DNA from: Desulfuromonadaceae bacterium
Lineage (GTDB): Bacteria > Desulfobacterota > Desulfuromonadia > Geobacterales > Pseudopelobacteraceae
Direction: 5' to 3'
NCBI GenBank assembly: GCA_028686055.1
Contig: JAQUCU010000008.1
Coordinates: 1 to 32,750 of the forward strand
DNA: 32,750 nucleotides
The first letter of the stretch is position 1. Each line of letters opens with the position of its first letter. Shown here one piece after another: positions 8,137 through 16,071 of the stretch. Under the pieces are notes generated by a model. That model searched no databases, had not been told where the DNA came from, and worked only from the letters and a program-made list of their open reading frames with translations. The translations under genes and the position numbers were made by a program.

Positions 8137-9096
8137 ATGAACGTCCGTAGATTGACATATACTCTTATGTACTTTTCTGTAATCTCACTGGGCTGGACAA
8201 ATCCGAGTTTCGCCGGCACTATTCTCTTTCAGGAACGTTTCGAAGATGTAAATATGAGCAGCAGGGAATGGTACGACAACACCAACCCGATTCTATCTAG
8301 CTTGGAACACGTTGCAAACAGCACCAAATCAGTGGAATTTCATTTCTCCAAAGGCGCTGTTTTGCCCAACAACGGTTCAACCATGAGAAAAAAAATTTTG
8401 GATACTGATTCTGTGTATATCAGCTACTACGTCAAGTATAGCTCAAGCTGGGTCGGGTCGGGTGTATCTTACCATCCGCATGAGTTTTACCTTTTGACCA
8501 ACAAGGATACAGATTGGATCGGTCCTGCCTATACTCATCTGACAGTGTACCTGGAGGAAAATGCAGGTAAACCCCTGATAGCAATCCAAGACGGAGTCAA
8601 TATTGACACTGCAAATATCGGTAAAGACTTGACCACCATCACCGAAAAAAGGGGCGTTGCCGGATGCAATGGCGACAGCGATGGTTATGGCAACGGAGAT
8701 TGTTATGCTAATGGTGGCGCTTACTGGAACGGCAAAATATGGAAAGCCAGCAGTGTCATTTTTTCCAATGTCACCGGTCCGAATTACAAATCTGAGTGGC
8801 ACCTGATTGAGGCTTACGTCAAACTCAACAGTATTGCCAACAGCAAGGCAGTTAAGGACGGGATTATCCAATACTGGTTTGACGGCAGTCCTGTTCTGGA
8901 TTACAAAAACGTGGTGTTCCGTACCGCAATTAACCCCGATATGAAATTTAACCAGTTTATCATTGGACCCTACATTGGCGTTGGCTCACCCGTTGATCAA
9001 ACCTTCTGGGTGGACAACCTGGTAGTGGCAACAGACAGAACCACCAACACACAACCGTCTTCACCACAAAATTTAAGGATAGTCACTGTGAAATAA
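8137..9096 (+). CDS. Secreted ConA-like lectin/polysaccharide-lyase-fold protein
   Basis: A 319-residue exported protein. Residues 1-26 are a signal peptide (basic start, hydrophobic core, cleavage likely after NPSFA). The rest is rich in beta-strand segments such as VYISYYVKYSS (93-103), EWHLIEAYVKLN, IIQYWFDGSPV and TFWVDNLVVAT. The pattern fits a concanavalin-like jelly roll, as in heparin-lyase-like or laminin-G-like proteins. A loop bounded by Cys177 and Cys189 is rich in Asp, Asn and Gly and could bind metal. It ends SPQNLRIVTVK, which looks like the first strand of a fibronectin type III domain that then stops. AAAGGAG lies before ATG 8137. It is the first gene behind the riboswitch. 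It may bind or cleave the EPS; no catalytic residues can be assigned. Confidence 0.75.
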   Translation: MNVRRLTYTLMYFSVISLGWTNPSFAGTILFQERFEDVNMSSREWYDNTNPILSSLEHVANSTKSVEFHFSKGAVLPNNGSTMRKKILDTDSVYISYYVKYSSSWVGSGVSYHPHEFYLLTNKDTDWIGPAYTHLTVYLEENAGKPLIAIQDGVNIDTANIGKDLTTITEKRGVAGCNGDSDGYGNGDCYANGGAYWNGKIWKASSVIFSNVTGPNYKSEWHLIEAYVKLNSIANSKAVKDGIIQYWFDGSPVLDYKNVVFRTAINPDMKFNQFIIGPYIGVGSPVDQTFWVDNLVVATDRTTNTQPSSPQNLRIVTVK

Positions 9097-9185
9097 AATC
9101 TGGTATCAACCTTTTTTTGGCATAATTTAGTCAACAGATCATGCAACACGGATATTTTTCAAAAAAAATCAAACGGGAGTTAAAA

Positions 9186-9989
9186 ATGATAAAACTTACA
9201 ATCCCATCCTTATTGGCTGCAGTAGCACTACTAGTAGCGACCTCTTCCTTTGCTGCTATTTTTTATCAGAATGATTTCAATAACCAGTCTGCCGGAGCAT
9301 TATCCCTGGACAGTAGTTGGCAAATCATGACGTCAGGCGGAATCGGTAATTCTGCAGCTATCCGCTTAACGTATAACAAAGCGGGAACATCCGGTACTCA
9401 AGCAGTACTGCCCCTTTCCGCATTTAACACCCAGGAGTTTTGGCTTGAATTCGACACAAAGATTGAAGGGACAATGAATGGAGGCATGAAATTTGTGAAA
9501 GTTTTTGGCTCACTTAGCACTCCGAGCCAAAATAATTCTACTTTTATAATGGACTACAACGATAATATTATGAATAGAGTGTGCTATTATGGTGATACTA
9601 TTTGTGAAAAACGCCTTGATGGGTCTCCTGGTTATGACGCTTCTTGCCATGCCACCCCGGTTACAACGGTAAGCTCAATTGATTTACGAGGGGGTACATG
9701 GCACCACGTCAAGATACATTTTGTACGGGCAGCTCCGGGTACAGATTCCGGAGAATATCGAATTTGGATTGATGGCGTTGAAAAAGCTTACTTTACCAAA
9801 GTGAACAATAACAGTCCGACTGAAAGCGCAACATCCAGTATTTCTGCGATCACGTTTGGTGACTATACTAATTCCAATGACTCGACCTGGTATTTCTGGA
9901 TCGACAATTTGTCTGTATCGTCAACTGACTTAACAAGCTCTTTAACGGCATTGGCACCACCGACAAACCTTAAAGCAACACCAATGTAA
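9186..9989 (+). CDS. Second secreted ConA-like protein, probable distant paralogue
   Basis: A 267-residue exported protein with a clear signal peptide (IPSLLAAVALLVATSSFA, cut before AIFYQ). Its plan matches the upstream gene: the mature start IFYQNDFNN, a strand EFWLEFDTKIEG, GEYRIWIDGVEKAYF, then FWIDNLSVSS and a C-terminal tail APPTNLKATPM. I read it as another jelly-roll carbohydrate-binding or lyase-like domain. ATG 9186 is chosen over an ATG 15 codons upstream because GGGAG precedes it and the signal peptide then starts normally. The 89-base gap to the first gene shows no terminator, so both probably share the riboswitch-controlled transcript. Substrate and activity are unknown. Confidence 0.72.
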   Translation: MIKLTIPSLLAAVALLVATSSFAAIFYQNDFNNQSAGALSLDSSWQIMTSGGIGNSAAIRLTYNKAGTSGTQAVLPLSAFNTQEFWLEFDTKIEGTMNGGMKFVKVFGSLSTPSQNNSTFIMDYNDNIMNRVCYYGDTICEKRLDGSPGYDASCHATPVTTVSSIDLRGGTWHHVKIHFVRAAPGTDSGEYRIWIDGVEKAYFTKVNNNSPTESATSSISAITFGDYTNSNDSTWYFWIDNLSVSSTDLTSSLTALAPPTNLKATPM

Positions 9990-10316
9990 GTGATGAATGG
10001 TGCTGAATTAGAATGAACATGCCATGAAGATTCGAAAAAATACATTAGTTCATAATTCGCTTTTGTATTCATTCGGTGTCTTCATGGCTGTGATATTTAC
10101 TGATTTAATCTTTACAACTGCACCTCTTGCAAAAGTCCTGACCAGAGGAGCATAAAGCCATCGGAGAGGGCACTGAGGTGGCCGGGGTTTTCAGAAAAAA
10201 ACCAATACAGGGGCATTTTGTAGCACCATTTTTCTGAATACGGACACACTGAAAAAGACAATCGGAACCAAACTGAGAACAATCTTCCACATCGTCAGGT
10301 TATCAACAATCTGATG
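9990..10316. other. Convergent gap with two inverted repeats
   Basis: This 327-base stretch lies between convergent genes and shows no credible coding sequence. It holds the imperfect hairpin at 10021-10088 and a second inverted repeat, TTCAGAAAAA (10190-10199) with TTTTTCTGAA (10229-10238). Neither has a classical GC-rich stem plus T-tract. They may end or protect the transcripts from both sides. Confidence 0.5.
10021..10088. repeat. 68-base imperfect inverted repeat (long hairpin)
   Basis: The outer arms GCCATGAAGA (10021-10030) and TCTTCATGGC (10079-10088) are exact complements. Inside, CGAA (10033-10036) pairs with TTCG (10072-10075), and AATAC (10039-10043) with GTATT (10065-10069). Small internal loops separate the stems, and the terminal loop is about 21 bases. 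In total 19 pairs lie just downstream of the second secreted-protein gene. There is no T-tract on either strand. It may be a 3'-end stabilising structure or a degenerate mobile repeat. Confidence 0.6.
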
Positions 10317-11282
10317 CTACGTTCTAACCAATTTTCGGTTACCTTTTTCTATGTGCGTATAACAAATACGTAAAAGCGCATCAATTCTCGCCACAAAATA
10401 TACCAGGTACAACAAAACTAATTGCGGGAAATACAAAAAATTCCGAAATTGAAAGCATCTGTAAAACGTAGTAATTATAGGAATAGAAAGAATAAGCATA
10501 ACTGCAAACACCTGACTATTCAGATCAAACATATTTTCGTTGTAAAATGCCGTTAGTAATGAAAACAATAAGCAAAAAGCAAAGGCTATAGTCATCATTA
10601 CCGGCTTATCAAAACATGACACTTTAAATGTGCCAAACATTCCCAGACTGTGCCATCTTTGTTGCTTGTAAAAACGCCATAGATTTTTAGGGTTGCCGAG
10701 ATGGATAGCCTTTATATCCGGATTTTCAAAAACAATGTTGTCCGTATGGCTTAACCGCCAGCAAAGCTCCGAATCCTCACCGGTAATGAGCGTTTCGTCG
10801 AATCCGCCGACCCTCAAAAAGACATCCTTCCTGATCGCCAAATTTCCGGAATTAATATATTTTGCTTTCCCCGCCGTTTTATTCCGTTGAGAATACCAAA
10901 CTTTTTCAATCCAGCATGCGGACTCAGGCAAGCAATACTTCGAACCACTCGCCGCCACAGACCGGACTTTAAGGGTCTGCACGAGTTGTTTCCGCCAATC
11001 TATGCAGACAATACAGTCTGAGTCTATGAAAGCTAAAACGTTGCCCTTTGCCATCTTGGCACCAAAGTTTCTTACAGCCGCCACGGTAACTCGAGGTCGC
11101 TCCAGCAAAGTGATGCTCTGGTAAGCACTCACAATATTAGCCGACTTATCAGTAGAACCGTTATCGACAACGATTATTTCATCAGTTACATGCATCTCTG
11201 CGATTATGGAATCAAGACATGAGGCAATAGTTTTTTCCTCATTATACAAGGGAACTATGAAACTGATCTGTATATCATCCAT
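10317..11282 (-). CDS. Glycosyltransferase family 2 with C-terminal membrane segments
   Basis: A 321-residue protein. The N-terminal 210 residues or so are a GT-A domain: ISFIVPLYNEEKTI near the start, IIVVDNGSTDKS, the DSD motif in AFIDSDCIV, and GEDSELCWRL as the acceptor-side ED motif. The C-terminal third has hydrophobic stretches (MMTIAFAFCLLFSLLTAF, VFAVMLILSIPIITTF, LVLLYLVYFVARI) that should anchor it in the inner membrane. It probably extends the lipid-linked EPS repeat. ATG 11282 is preferred to one 19 codons upstream because AAAGGATGG precedes it. It is the last gene of the exosortase operon, about 100 bases after the deacetylase. Sugar specificity is unknown. Confidence 0.84.
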   Translation of the reverse strand: MDDIQISFIVPLYNEEKTIASCLDSIIAEMHVTDEIIVVDNGSTDKSANIVSAYQSITLLERPRVTVAAVRNFGAKMAKGNVLAFIDSDCIVCIDWRKQLVQTLKVRSVAASGSKYCLPESACWIEKVWYSQRNKTAGKAKYINSGNLAIRKDVFLRVGGFDETLITGEDSELCWRLSHTDNIVFENPDIKAIHLGNPKNLWRFYKQQRWHSLGMFGTFKVSCFDKPVMMTIAFAFCLLFSLLTAFYNENMFDLNSQVFAVMLILSIPIITTFYRCFQFRNFLYFPQLVLLYLVYFVARIDALLRICYTHIEKGNRKLVRT

Positions 11283-11382
11283 AAAATCACCATCCTTTCT
11301 ATGGTCGGTTTTATCCAACATACAAGTATAAACAACCATTAGTTAAGTAAATGCGCACCCCGCTCCAATCCAATCTGCTCAG

Positions 11383-12420
11383 TTAAGAGGAGGCAGAATA
11401 TATTCTGTATGCTAGGAGTGCTGCCGTATTGGATATGTCCTGATGTACGCCAACCCTGTTCAGTGCAAAAAGAGGCGTCCGGGTGTCGTTCCAACCACAT
11501 CGGGTAGTAAAGGCACAGGCATAACCTGATGACTTGAGCTGCTCAATAACTTTTTCATTTAAATTACCATTCGGATAACAGAACGCTACGCCATCTCCAT
11601 CAACGGCTTTACGCTCCCGCAGGGCTTGCATAGAAAGGGTAACTTCCCTGTAAATTTCATCCTGACCCAGCGTTGTAAGAATGCGATGTGTATTCGTATG
11701 GGAACCGAACGACACCAGACCGCTACTCCGCATTTCCTCGATCTGCACCCAGGTCAAAAAATTACTTTGATCAGTGCGGTTGACAAGCGCAAAATGGTTT
11801 TCGATCTGCTCAAGGATATCTTCGATCGCTTCCTCGCGATATTTCTTTAGCGCCTCAAGGACAACCTCATAAAAATCCGTCACAGGCAAAGTCTGAAAAC
11901 TGTCTTGCAGCAAGAGCTGCCGCTGGGCAAACTCCTTGAAAGCATCAAAATTTCCGGCGGTAGCCACCGCCGCGCAGATATTTCCCAGACGTTCACTCCA
12001 GAAGATCTTTCCTGTGTCAATGAAGCCGGTTGGCAGGAAAACCGTTGCCGAAACTGTGTGCTTGACCAGCAACGGAAACGCATATTCATAAAAGTCGACC
12101 CAGCCGTCATCAAAAGTGATTGCACATTCAGGCCTGCCATGAAAACCTTTTACTGTAGAGTTTACTGATGGATAGAGTGCGCTGACATGTTGCATGCTGA
12201 AATATTTTTTTAAGAATTGCAGATGAAGCTCAAATGTCTCTGGTTCAACGTACATACCTGGTTGAAGAAAGGCACCGACTTTGCTGCGGGGGATAATCCG
12301 GTGATACATAAGGGTCAACGAGCGTCCTTCCCCTACATTGTTCAAATGCGTACTGAACAAGCCTGAATAATAGACCAAGCGCGCCAGGAGGTGTTTGATA
12401 CCCGCCCTGATATCATCCAT
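11383..12420 (-). CDS. NodB-type polysaccharide deacetylase (carbohydrate esterase 4)
   Basis: A 345-residue protein with the NodB signature. ITFDDGW at 101-107 gives Asp104/Asp105, the base and the metal ligand, and SFGSHTNTHRIL gives the metal ligands His241 and His245. LTLMYHRI near residue 38 is typical of the NodB/PgaB-like group. An insertion of about 100 residues separates the two motifs. No clear signal peptide is seen, so it may act on cytoplasmic or lipid-linked sugar, removing N- or O-acetyl groups. A GTG at 12432 is an alternative start. The ATG at 12420 is chosen for its GGGGTGG site. It overlaps the upstream glycosyltransferase stop by 8 bases, which suggests coupling. Confidence 0.83.
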   Translation of the reverse strand: MDDIRAGIKHLLARLVYYSGLFSTHLNNVGEGRSLTLMYHRIIPRSKVGAFLQPGMYVEPETFELHLQFLKKYFSMQHVSALYPSVNSTVKGFHGRPECAITFDDGWVDFYEYAFPLLVKHTVSATVFLPTGFIDTGKIFWSERLGNICAAVATAGNFDAFKEFAQRQLLLQDSFQTLPVTDFYEVVLEALKKYREEAIEDILEQIENHFALVNRTDQSNFLTWVQIEEMRSSGLVSFGSHTNTHRILTTLGQDEIYREVTLSMQALRERKAVDGDGVAFCYPNGNLNEKVIEQLKSSGYACAFTTRCGWNDTRTPLFALNRVGVHQDISNTAALLAYRIYSASS

Positions 12421-13549
12421 GATCCACCCCACTCCGGCGATCGGTTATGCTCTGATAAATGGTCTGATAACCATCGACCATCGCCTGGATGGAAAAATCT
12501 GTTTCCGCAAGATGTGCTCCTGCCTGTGATAATTTATCAGCAAGAGCTTCATTCCGATAAATAGCCGCGATTGCCGAGGCGATCTTTTCAGGAGCCCCGC
12601 TTTCTACCAGCAGCCCGGTCTCGCCGCTGCGAATGATTTCTTCGGGGCCACCGCTACGTGTAGCCACAACCGGCAACCCGATCGCCATGGCCTCGACGAC
12701 GGTGAGGGAAAAACCTTCGCTTGTCGAGGAGGTCAGGTAAACATCAAAAGCGGGAAAGATGTTTTCGATATCGGGGCGAAAACCCAGAAATTCAACCTGG
12801 AGCCGAAGCCCCAGACAATCCCTAAGCTCTTCAAGGCCCGGAAAAAGATCTGTCTTCGTGCCAACAATGAACAGTTTAAGATCAGCTATCACAGGCTTAA
12901 GCACAGCCACGGCACGCAAGGCGGTTTGGTAATCCTTGGCAGGACGAAGGTCTCCAACGCAGCCGATTACGAAGCTTTTATCCGATAAACCGAGTCTTTC
13001 TCTGGCCTCCGGCTTTGAGAGTCCCTGCCTTAACCTGTCAATATCAATACCGTTATGCACAACCAGTGACTTTGCAGAATAGGCCAACCGCTGATCTACA
13101 AAATAGTCCCGCAGATAATTGGAAACAAAGACAACCCTGTGGGAGAAGCGGTTGATGGCCTCCCATTTCAGTTTTTTCAAGAGATCTTGCTCTGCCACAT
13201 CCATTGTGCCGTGAAGGGTCGAAACAACTGGCACTCCTGACAATGCCCCGATAACACACGAATACACACTGGTAGTGAACAAGTGTGAATGAATCAGATC
13301 AATATCGTGGCGTTTTATGAGTTTTCCAATTCCCCGCAATAACCCCAAATCGAAACCACCTTTACGTGTCGTGATCAGATGCGGTGTCACGCCCAGAGCA
13401 ACAAGCTTATCCAAAAGCCATCCTTCATAGAGCAACGCCACGTGCGGTATGTAGCGTTCCCGGTCTACTCGCAGAACAAGCTCGGCGAAGATACTTTCCG
13501 CGCCGCCGGTTTCAGACGATTCAATAATGAAAAGAATATTCTTTTTCAT
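12413..13549 (-). CDS. Glycosyltransferase family 4 (GT-B fold)
   Basis: A 378-residue retaining glycosyltransferase. The N-terminal FIIESSETGGAESIF holds the GG loop of the acceptor domain. DLIHSHLFTTSVYS and the inter-domain stretch VVHNGIDIDRL follow. The donor site has IGCVGDLRPAKDY (the usual G-R-L/P-x-K-D region) and STSEGFSLTVVEAMAIGLPVVAT, with the E-x7-E motif of GT4. It shows no membrane segments and presumably acts at the cytoplasmic face. Its start overlaps the stop of the ligase gene as ATGA, and its own ribosome site is weak, so translation is probably coupled. It resembles the sugar transferases that accompany exosortase A operons, but the donor is unknown. Confidence 0.87.
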   Translation of the reverse strand: MKKNILFIIESSETGGAESIFAELVLRVDRERYIPHVALLYEGWLLDKLVALGVTPHLITTRKGGFDLGLLRGIGKLIKRHDIDLIHSHLFTTSVYSCVIGALSGVPVVSTLHGTMDVAEQDLLKKLKWEAINRFSHRVVFVSNYLRDYFVDQRLAYSAKSLVVHNGIDIDRLRQGLSKPEARERLGLSDKSFVIGCVGDLRPAKDYQTALRAVAVLKPVIADLKLFIVGTKTDLFPGLEELRDCLGLRLQVEFLGFRPDIENIFPAFDVYLTSSTSEGFSLTVVEAMAIGLPVVATRSGGPEEIIRSGETGLLVESGAPEKIASAIAAIYRNEALADKLSQAGAHLAETDFSIQAMVDGYQTIYQSITDRRSGVDHG

Positions 13550-14844
13550 ATTTCAGCGATGGCATGTTTTTGGGCAATGTTGTGCAGGGCAACCGTCAGG
13601 GCCATATTGATCCAAAAATAGGGATAATAGAGCACTGTAACAAAAAAACCGCTTACCATAAATCCAATTAAAGCCCCATCGAGACCGTGGCTCATCACAT
13701 AAATAAATCCATTTTCCATCTTTCGGGCGCGAAGGATTATCCGGGTGCGGTAATTGTTAACCAGGGTATACAAGATCATCAGAATATAGAGCACCAAACC
13801 GCTGTACCCAAGTTCCGACACACACTCCACAAAAACATTATGGCTAAGGGAACCATTGCCTGAGAATATTCTCACATCTGCAATTGCCCAGTTTCCGTAC
13901 CCTACACCTAGTATAGGATACATTTCCGCCATTTTAAGCCCTTTTTCCCATCGTTCGGTTCGGGCTAGTGACGTCTGGTCCTCTCCTGCCTTATTAAATC
14001 TTGAGACCTGCTCTTCAGGAACCATCGTGTATGCGAGGAAACAGACCAACGTGAGAACCAAAGCAGCCAGGATTTTCTTTTGGCTCTTCAACAGTATCCA
14101 GGCCATAACGGCAAATCCGCCTACTAGTGCACCTCTGGAGGAAGATGAGATGATCCCCGCTATTGCCGTTAAAGGGAGCAGCCAAAAAATGGATATTTTC
14201 CATTTTGGCCACCGATCCTTAAGAGCGATAATGAAATATATCGCAAGAGGCAAAAACACGCACATTTCTATAGCGAATTCTCCTGAATTTTCAAACCAAC
14301 CCGGTCCACCGCCAGTGCCTTCCTTGCCAAATCCAAAACCGATTCTTGCCCAACCTCTCAAAGCATATTGCGACATTTTGAAATTATAAAGCAGGAACAT
14401 CAACATGAATATCTGAAAACGGCTTTCGGTGTTTATGATGTTTGTTATTAAAAAATATATAAGTAGCCATGAGATAAACACTGCTATTGTGTCAAATGCG
14501 ATCCCAGGTGAGATGGCAAATATGCTTGAAAGAAGCACTACCCCAAAAAAGAGGAGTAAAAGCCGATTCTCAACGTTATGAACTAATTTAATATTTTTTT
14601 TTACCATCAGCAAAAATAGCATTACAATAATAATTATACGGTTGTAAGGCATGATATCCAGCACCGGATAGAGTGTCTGTGGTCGTACGTATTCAAAAAA
14701 AAGATAGATATTTAACAGCCAGAAGAGGATATCCTGGCTTTTACAGAAAGCCCAGATGTCTCTGACCCTGAGACATTCAAGGTCGGCTGTTGTCTGCACA
14801 TCTGTTACTGGAAATCCTTTAGCAACAATCGCGCTTTCCTGCAT
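13546..14844 (-). CDS. O-antigen ligase/Wzy-like membrane protein, exosortase-associated
   Basis: A 432-residue polytopic inner-membrane protein with about 10-12 hydrophobic segments. The Wzy_C/ligase region is visible: IISSSSRGALVGG in the middle, then a large periplasmic loop with a run from RTERWEKGLKMAEMYP to GVGYGNW, and SHNVFVECVSELGYSGLVLY with the His and Glu typical of WaaL/Wzy proteins. The family known from exosortase A loci is called a putative O-glycosylation ligase. It may polymerise the EPS or transfer it to a protein or lipid acceptor. About 45 extra residues precede the first membrane segment. The ribosome site AGGAGGT before ATG 14844 is near perfect, so the gene is probably well translated. 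The next gene overlaps it by 4 bases. Confidence 0.85.
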   Translation of the reverse strand: MQESAIVAKGFPVTDVQTTADLECLRVRDIWAFCKSQDILFWLLNIYLFFEYVRPQTLYPVLDIMPYNRIIIIVMLFLLMVKKNIKLVHNVENRLLLLFFGVVLLSSIFAISPGIAFDTIAVFISWLLIYFLITNIINTESRFQIFMLMFLLYNFKMSQYALRGWARIGFGFGKEGTGGGPGWFENSGEFAIEMCVFLPLAIYFIIALKDRWPKWKISIFWLLPLTAIAGIISSSSRGALVGGFAVMAWILLKSQKKILAALVLTLVCFLAYTMVPEEQVSRFNKAGEDQTSLARTERWEKGLKMAEMYPILGVGYGNWAIADVRIFSGNGSLSHNVFVECVSELGYSGLVLYILMILYTLVNNYRTRIILRARKMENGFIYVMSHGLDGALIGFMVSGFFVTVLYYPYFWINMALTVALHNIAQKHAIAEI

Positions 14845-14856
14845 CTGTTAACCTCC

Positions 14857-16071
14857 TCACGGCGTAAACCGTTGAAAGATCTTTTGCATTTTCTCTGCAT
14901 ACAGTTTGTTGTTGAAGAGTTCTTCAACTCTTTCGCGACCCAAACGTCCCATCTTCTGTCTCAATTCAATCTGTTGTAATAGTGCGATCACCGCTTCCGC
15001 CAAAGCCACCTCATCGCCAACATCAACCAGCAAGCCGGTCCGGCCGTCAGCTACAATATCAATAGGCCCACCGGCCCGAGTAGCAACCACCGGTTTGCCC
15101 ATTGCCATGCCCTCGATAACAACCATCCCAAAAGGTTCTGGACGATTTGAAGCGTGCACCACTACATCCATTAATTTCATCAGTGCCGGAATGTCTTTTC
15201 GATATCCTGTGAAGACCACCTTGTCCTTTAAACCGAGTTCGTACGCAAGTACTACCATTTCGTCATAAAATGCCACATCACCATCTGAAGGCCCGCCAAC
15301 TATAAAACCGCACGCTTCAGGGAATTGATCAGCAATAATGCGCGCTGCGTGGAGAAACTCCCTGATACCTTTCCAATCAACTACCCGGCCAAATATGCCA
15401 TATCTAAGCTTGCCTGATTCAAGTCCGAATTCGCGGACCAAGTAGTTACAGTGGACCGCACCATTGAACTCATCTAGATCCAGCGCATCATGTACAACTG
15501 ATATTTTTTCTTCAGACACACCAAGCAGAAGTAAATTATCCTTTATGGCGCCGGAGATCGCAACATGGTGGTCCACTAATCTGGCATAAAATTTAGTGAT
15601 GGGATGTACTTCTTCAAAATCCCTCAAATGAGCTACACATGGCACTCCAAGCAGCTTTGCCGCCATGATACCTGACAATTGGCTTCCCATTATGTTATTG
15701 AGATGCACCAGTTGCACACCATGCCTTTTGCCGATACGCCTGAAATAAAGTGCCTCAGAAAAATCAACCAGAAAAACCCAATACAGGAAGCGGCTAAGGT
15801 TTAGAATAAAGCGAAGCATGCTGTTTTTAAAGAATGGCAGCGAGGCAATTTTTGTATAGTTGTGATTATCAATCCACGGCAACCTTGGCATATGATTATA
15901 GCAAGTGGTGCCGGTAAACTTCTCTTTAAGCAGTTCCTCCCGCTGACCGGTAACTATAATCGGTTCAAACCGCTCCTTATCAAGCGCATTAATCAGATGG
16001 CACAGGCTGTTGATAGCACCTCCGAATGTAAAGGTGTTATCGAGAACCAGGACTTTAATCTTGTCGTTCAT
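14857..16071 (-). CDS. Glycosyltransferase family 4 (GT-B fold)
   Basis: A 404-residue retaining glycosyltransferase. The start LDNTFTFGGAINSL carries the GG loop. GIFGRVVDWKGIREF is the donor-site G-R-x-x-x-x-K-G region. HASNRPEPFGMVVIEGMAMGKPVVAT holds the E-P-F-G-x-x-x-x-E motif, followed by GGPIDIVADGRTGLLV. A hydrophobic stretch around residues 88-105 (LRFILNLSRFLYWVFLVDF) may let it sit on the membrane. It overlaps the fusion gene upstream as ATGA and precedes the ligase gene by 12 bases, so it is firmly within the exosortase operon. It probably adds an internal sugar of the EPS repeat; specificity cannot be read. Confidence 0.87.
   Translation of the reverse strand: MNDKIKVLVLDNTFTFGGAINSLCHLINALDKERFEPIIVTGQREELLKEKFTGTTCYNHMPRLPWIDNHNYTKIASLPFFKNSMLRFILNLSRFLYWVFLVDFSEALYFRRIGKRHGVQLVHLNNIMGSQLSGIMAAKLLGVPCVAHLRDFEEVHPITKFYARLVDHHVAISGAIKDNLLLLGVSEEKISVVHDALDLDEFNGAVHCNYLVREFGLESGKLRYGIFGRVVDWKGIREFLHAARIIADQFPEACGFIVGGPSDGDVAFYDEMVVLAYELGLKDKVVFTGYRKDIPALMKLMDVVVHASNRPEPFGMVVIEGMAMGKPVVATRAGGPIDIVADGRTGLLVDVGDEVALAEAVIALLQQIELRQKMGRLGRERVEELFNNKLYAEKMQKIFQRFTP

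Noticed and set aside
8137-9989. PEP-CTERM sorting signals on the two secreted proteins
   Set aside because: Neither end has a Pro-Glu-Pro motif, a C-terminal membrane helix or a basic tail; the P-x-N-L tails are something else.
10186-10238. Intrinsic terminator for one of the convergent transcripts
   Set aside because: TTCAGAAAAA/TTTTTCTGAA is an A/T-rich stem with a 29-base loop and no T-tract after it, too weak to call.
10105-10290. A 61-codon Cys-rich minus-strand frame in the convergent gap
   Set aside because: It has no ribosome site, no signal peptide and no paired Cys pattern I recognise. It sits over the inverted repeats and is more likely chance.
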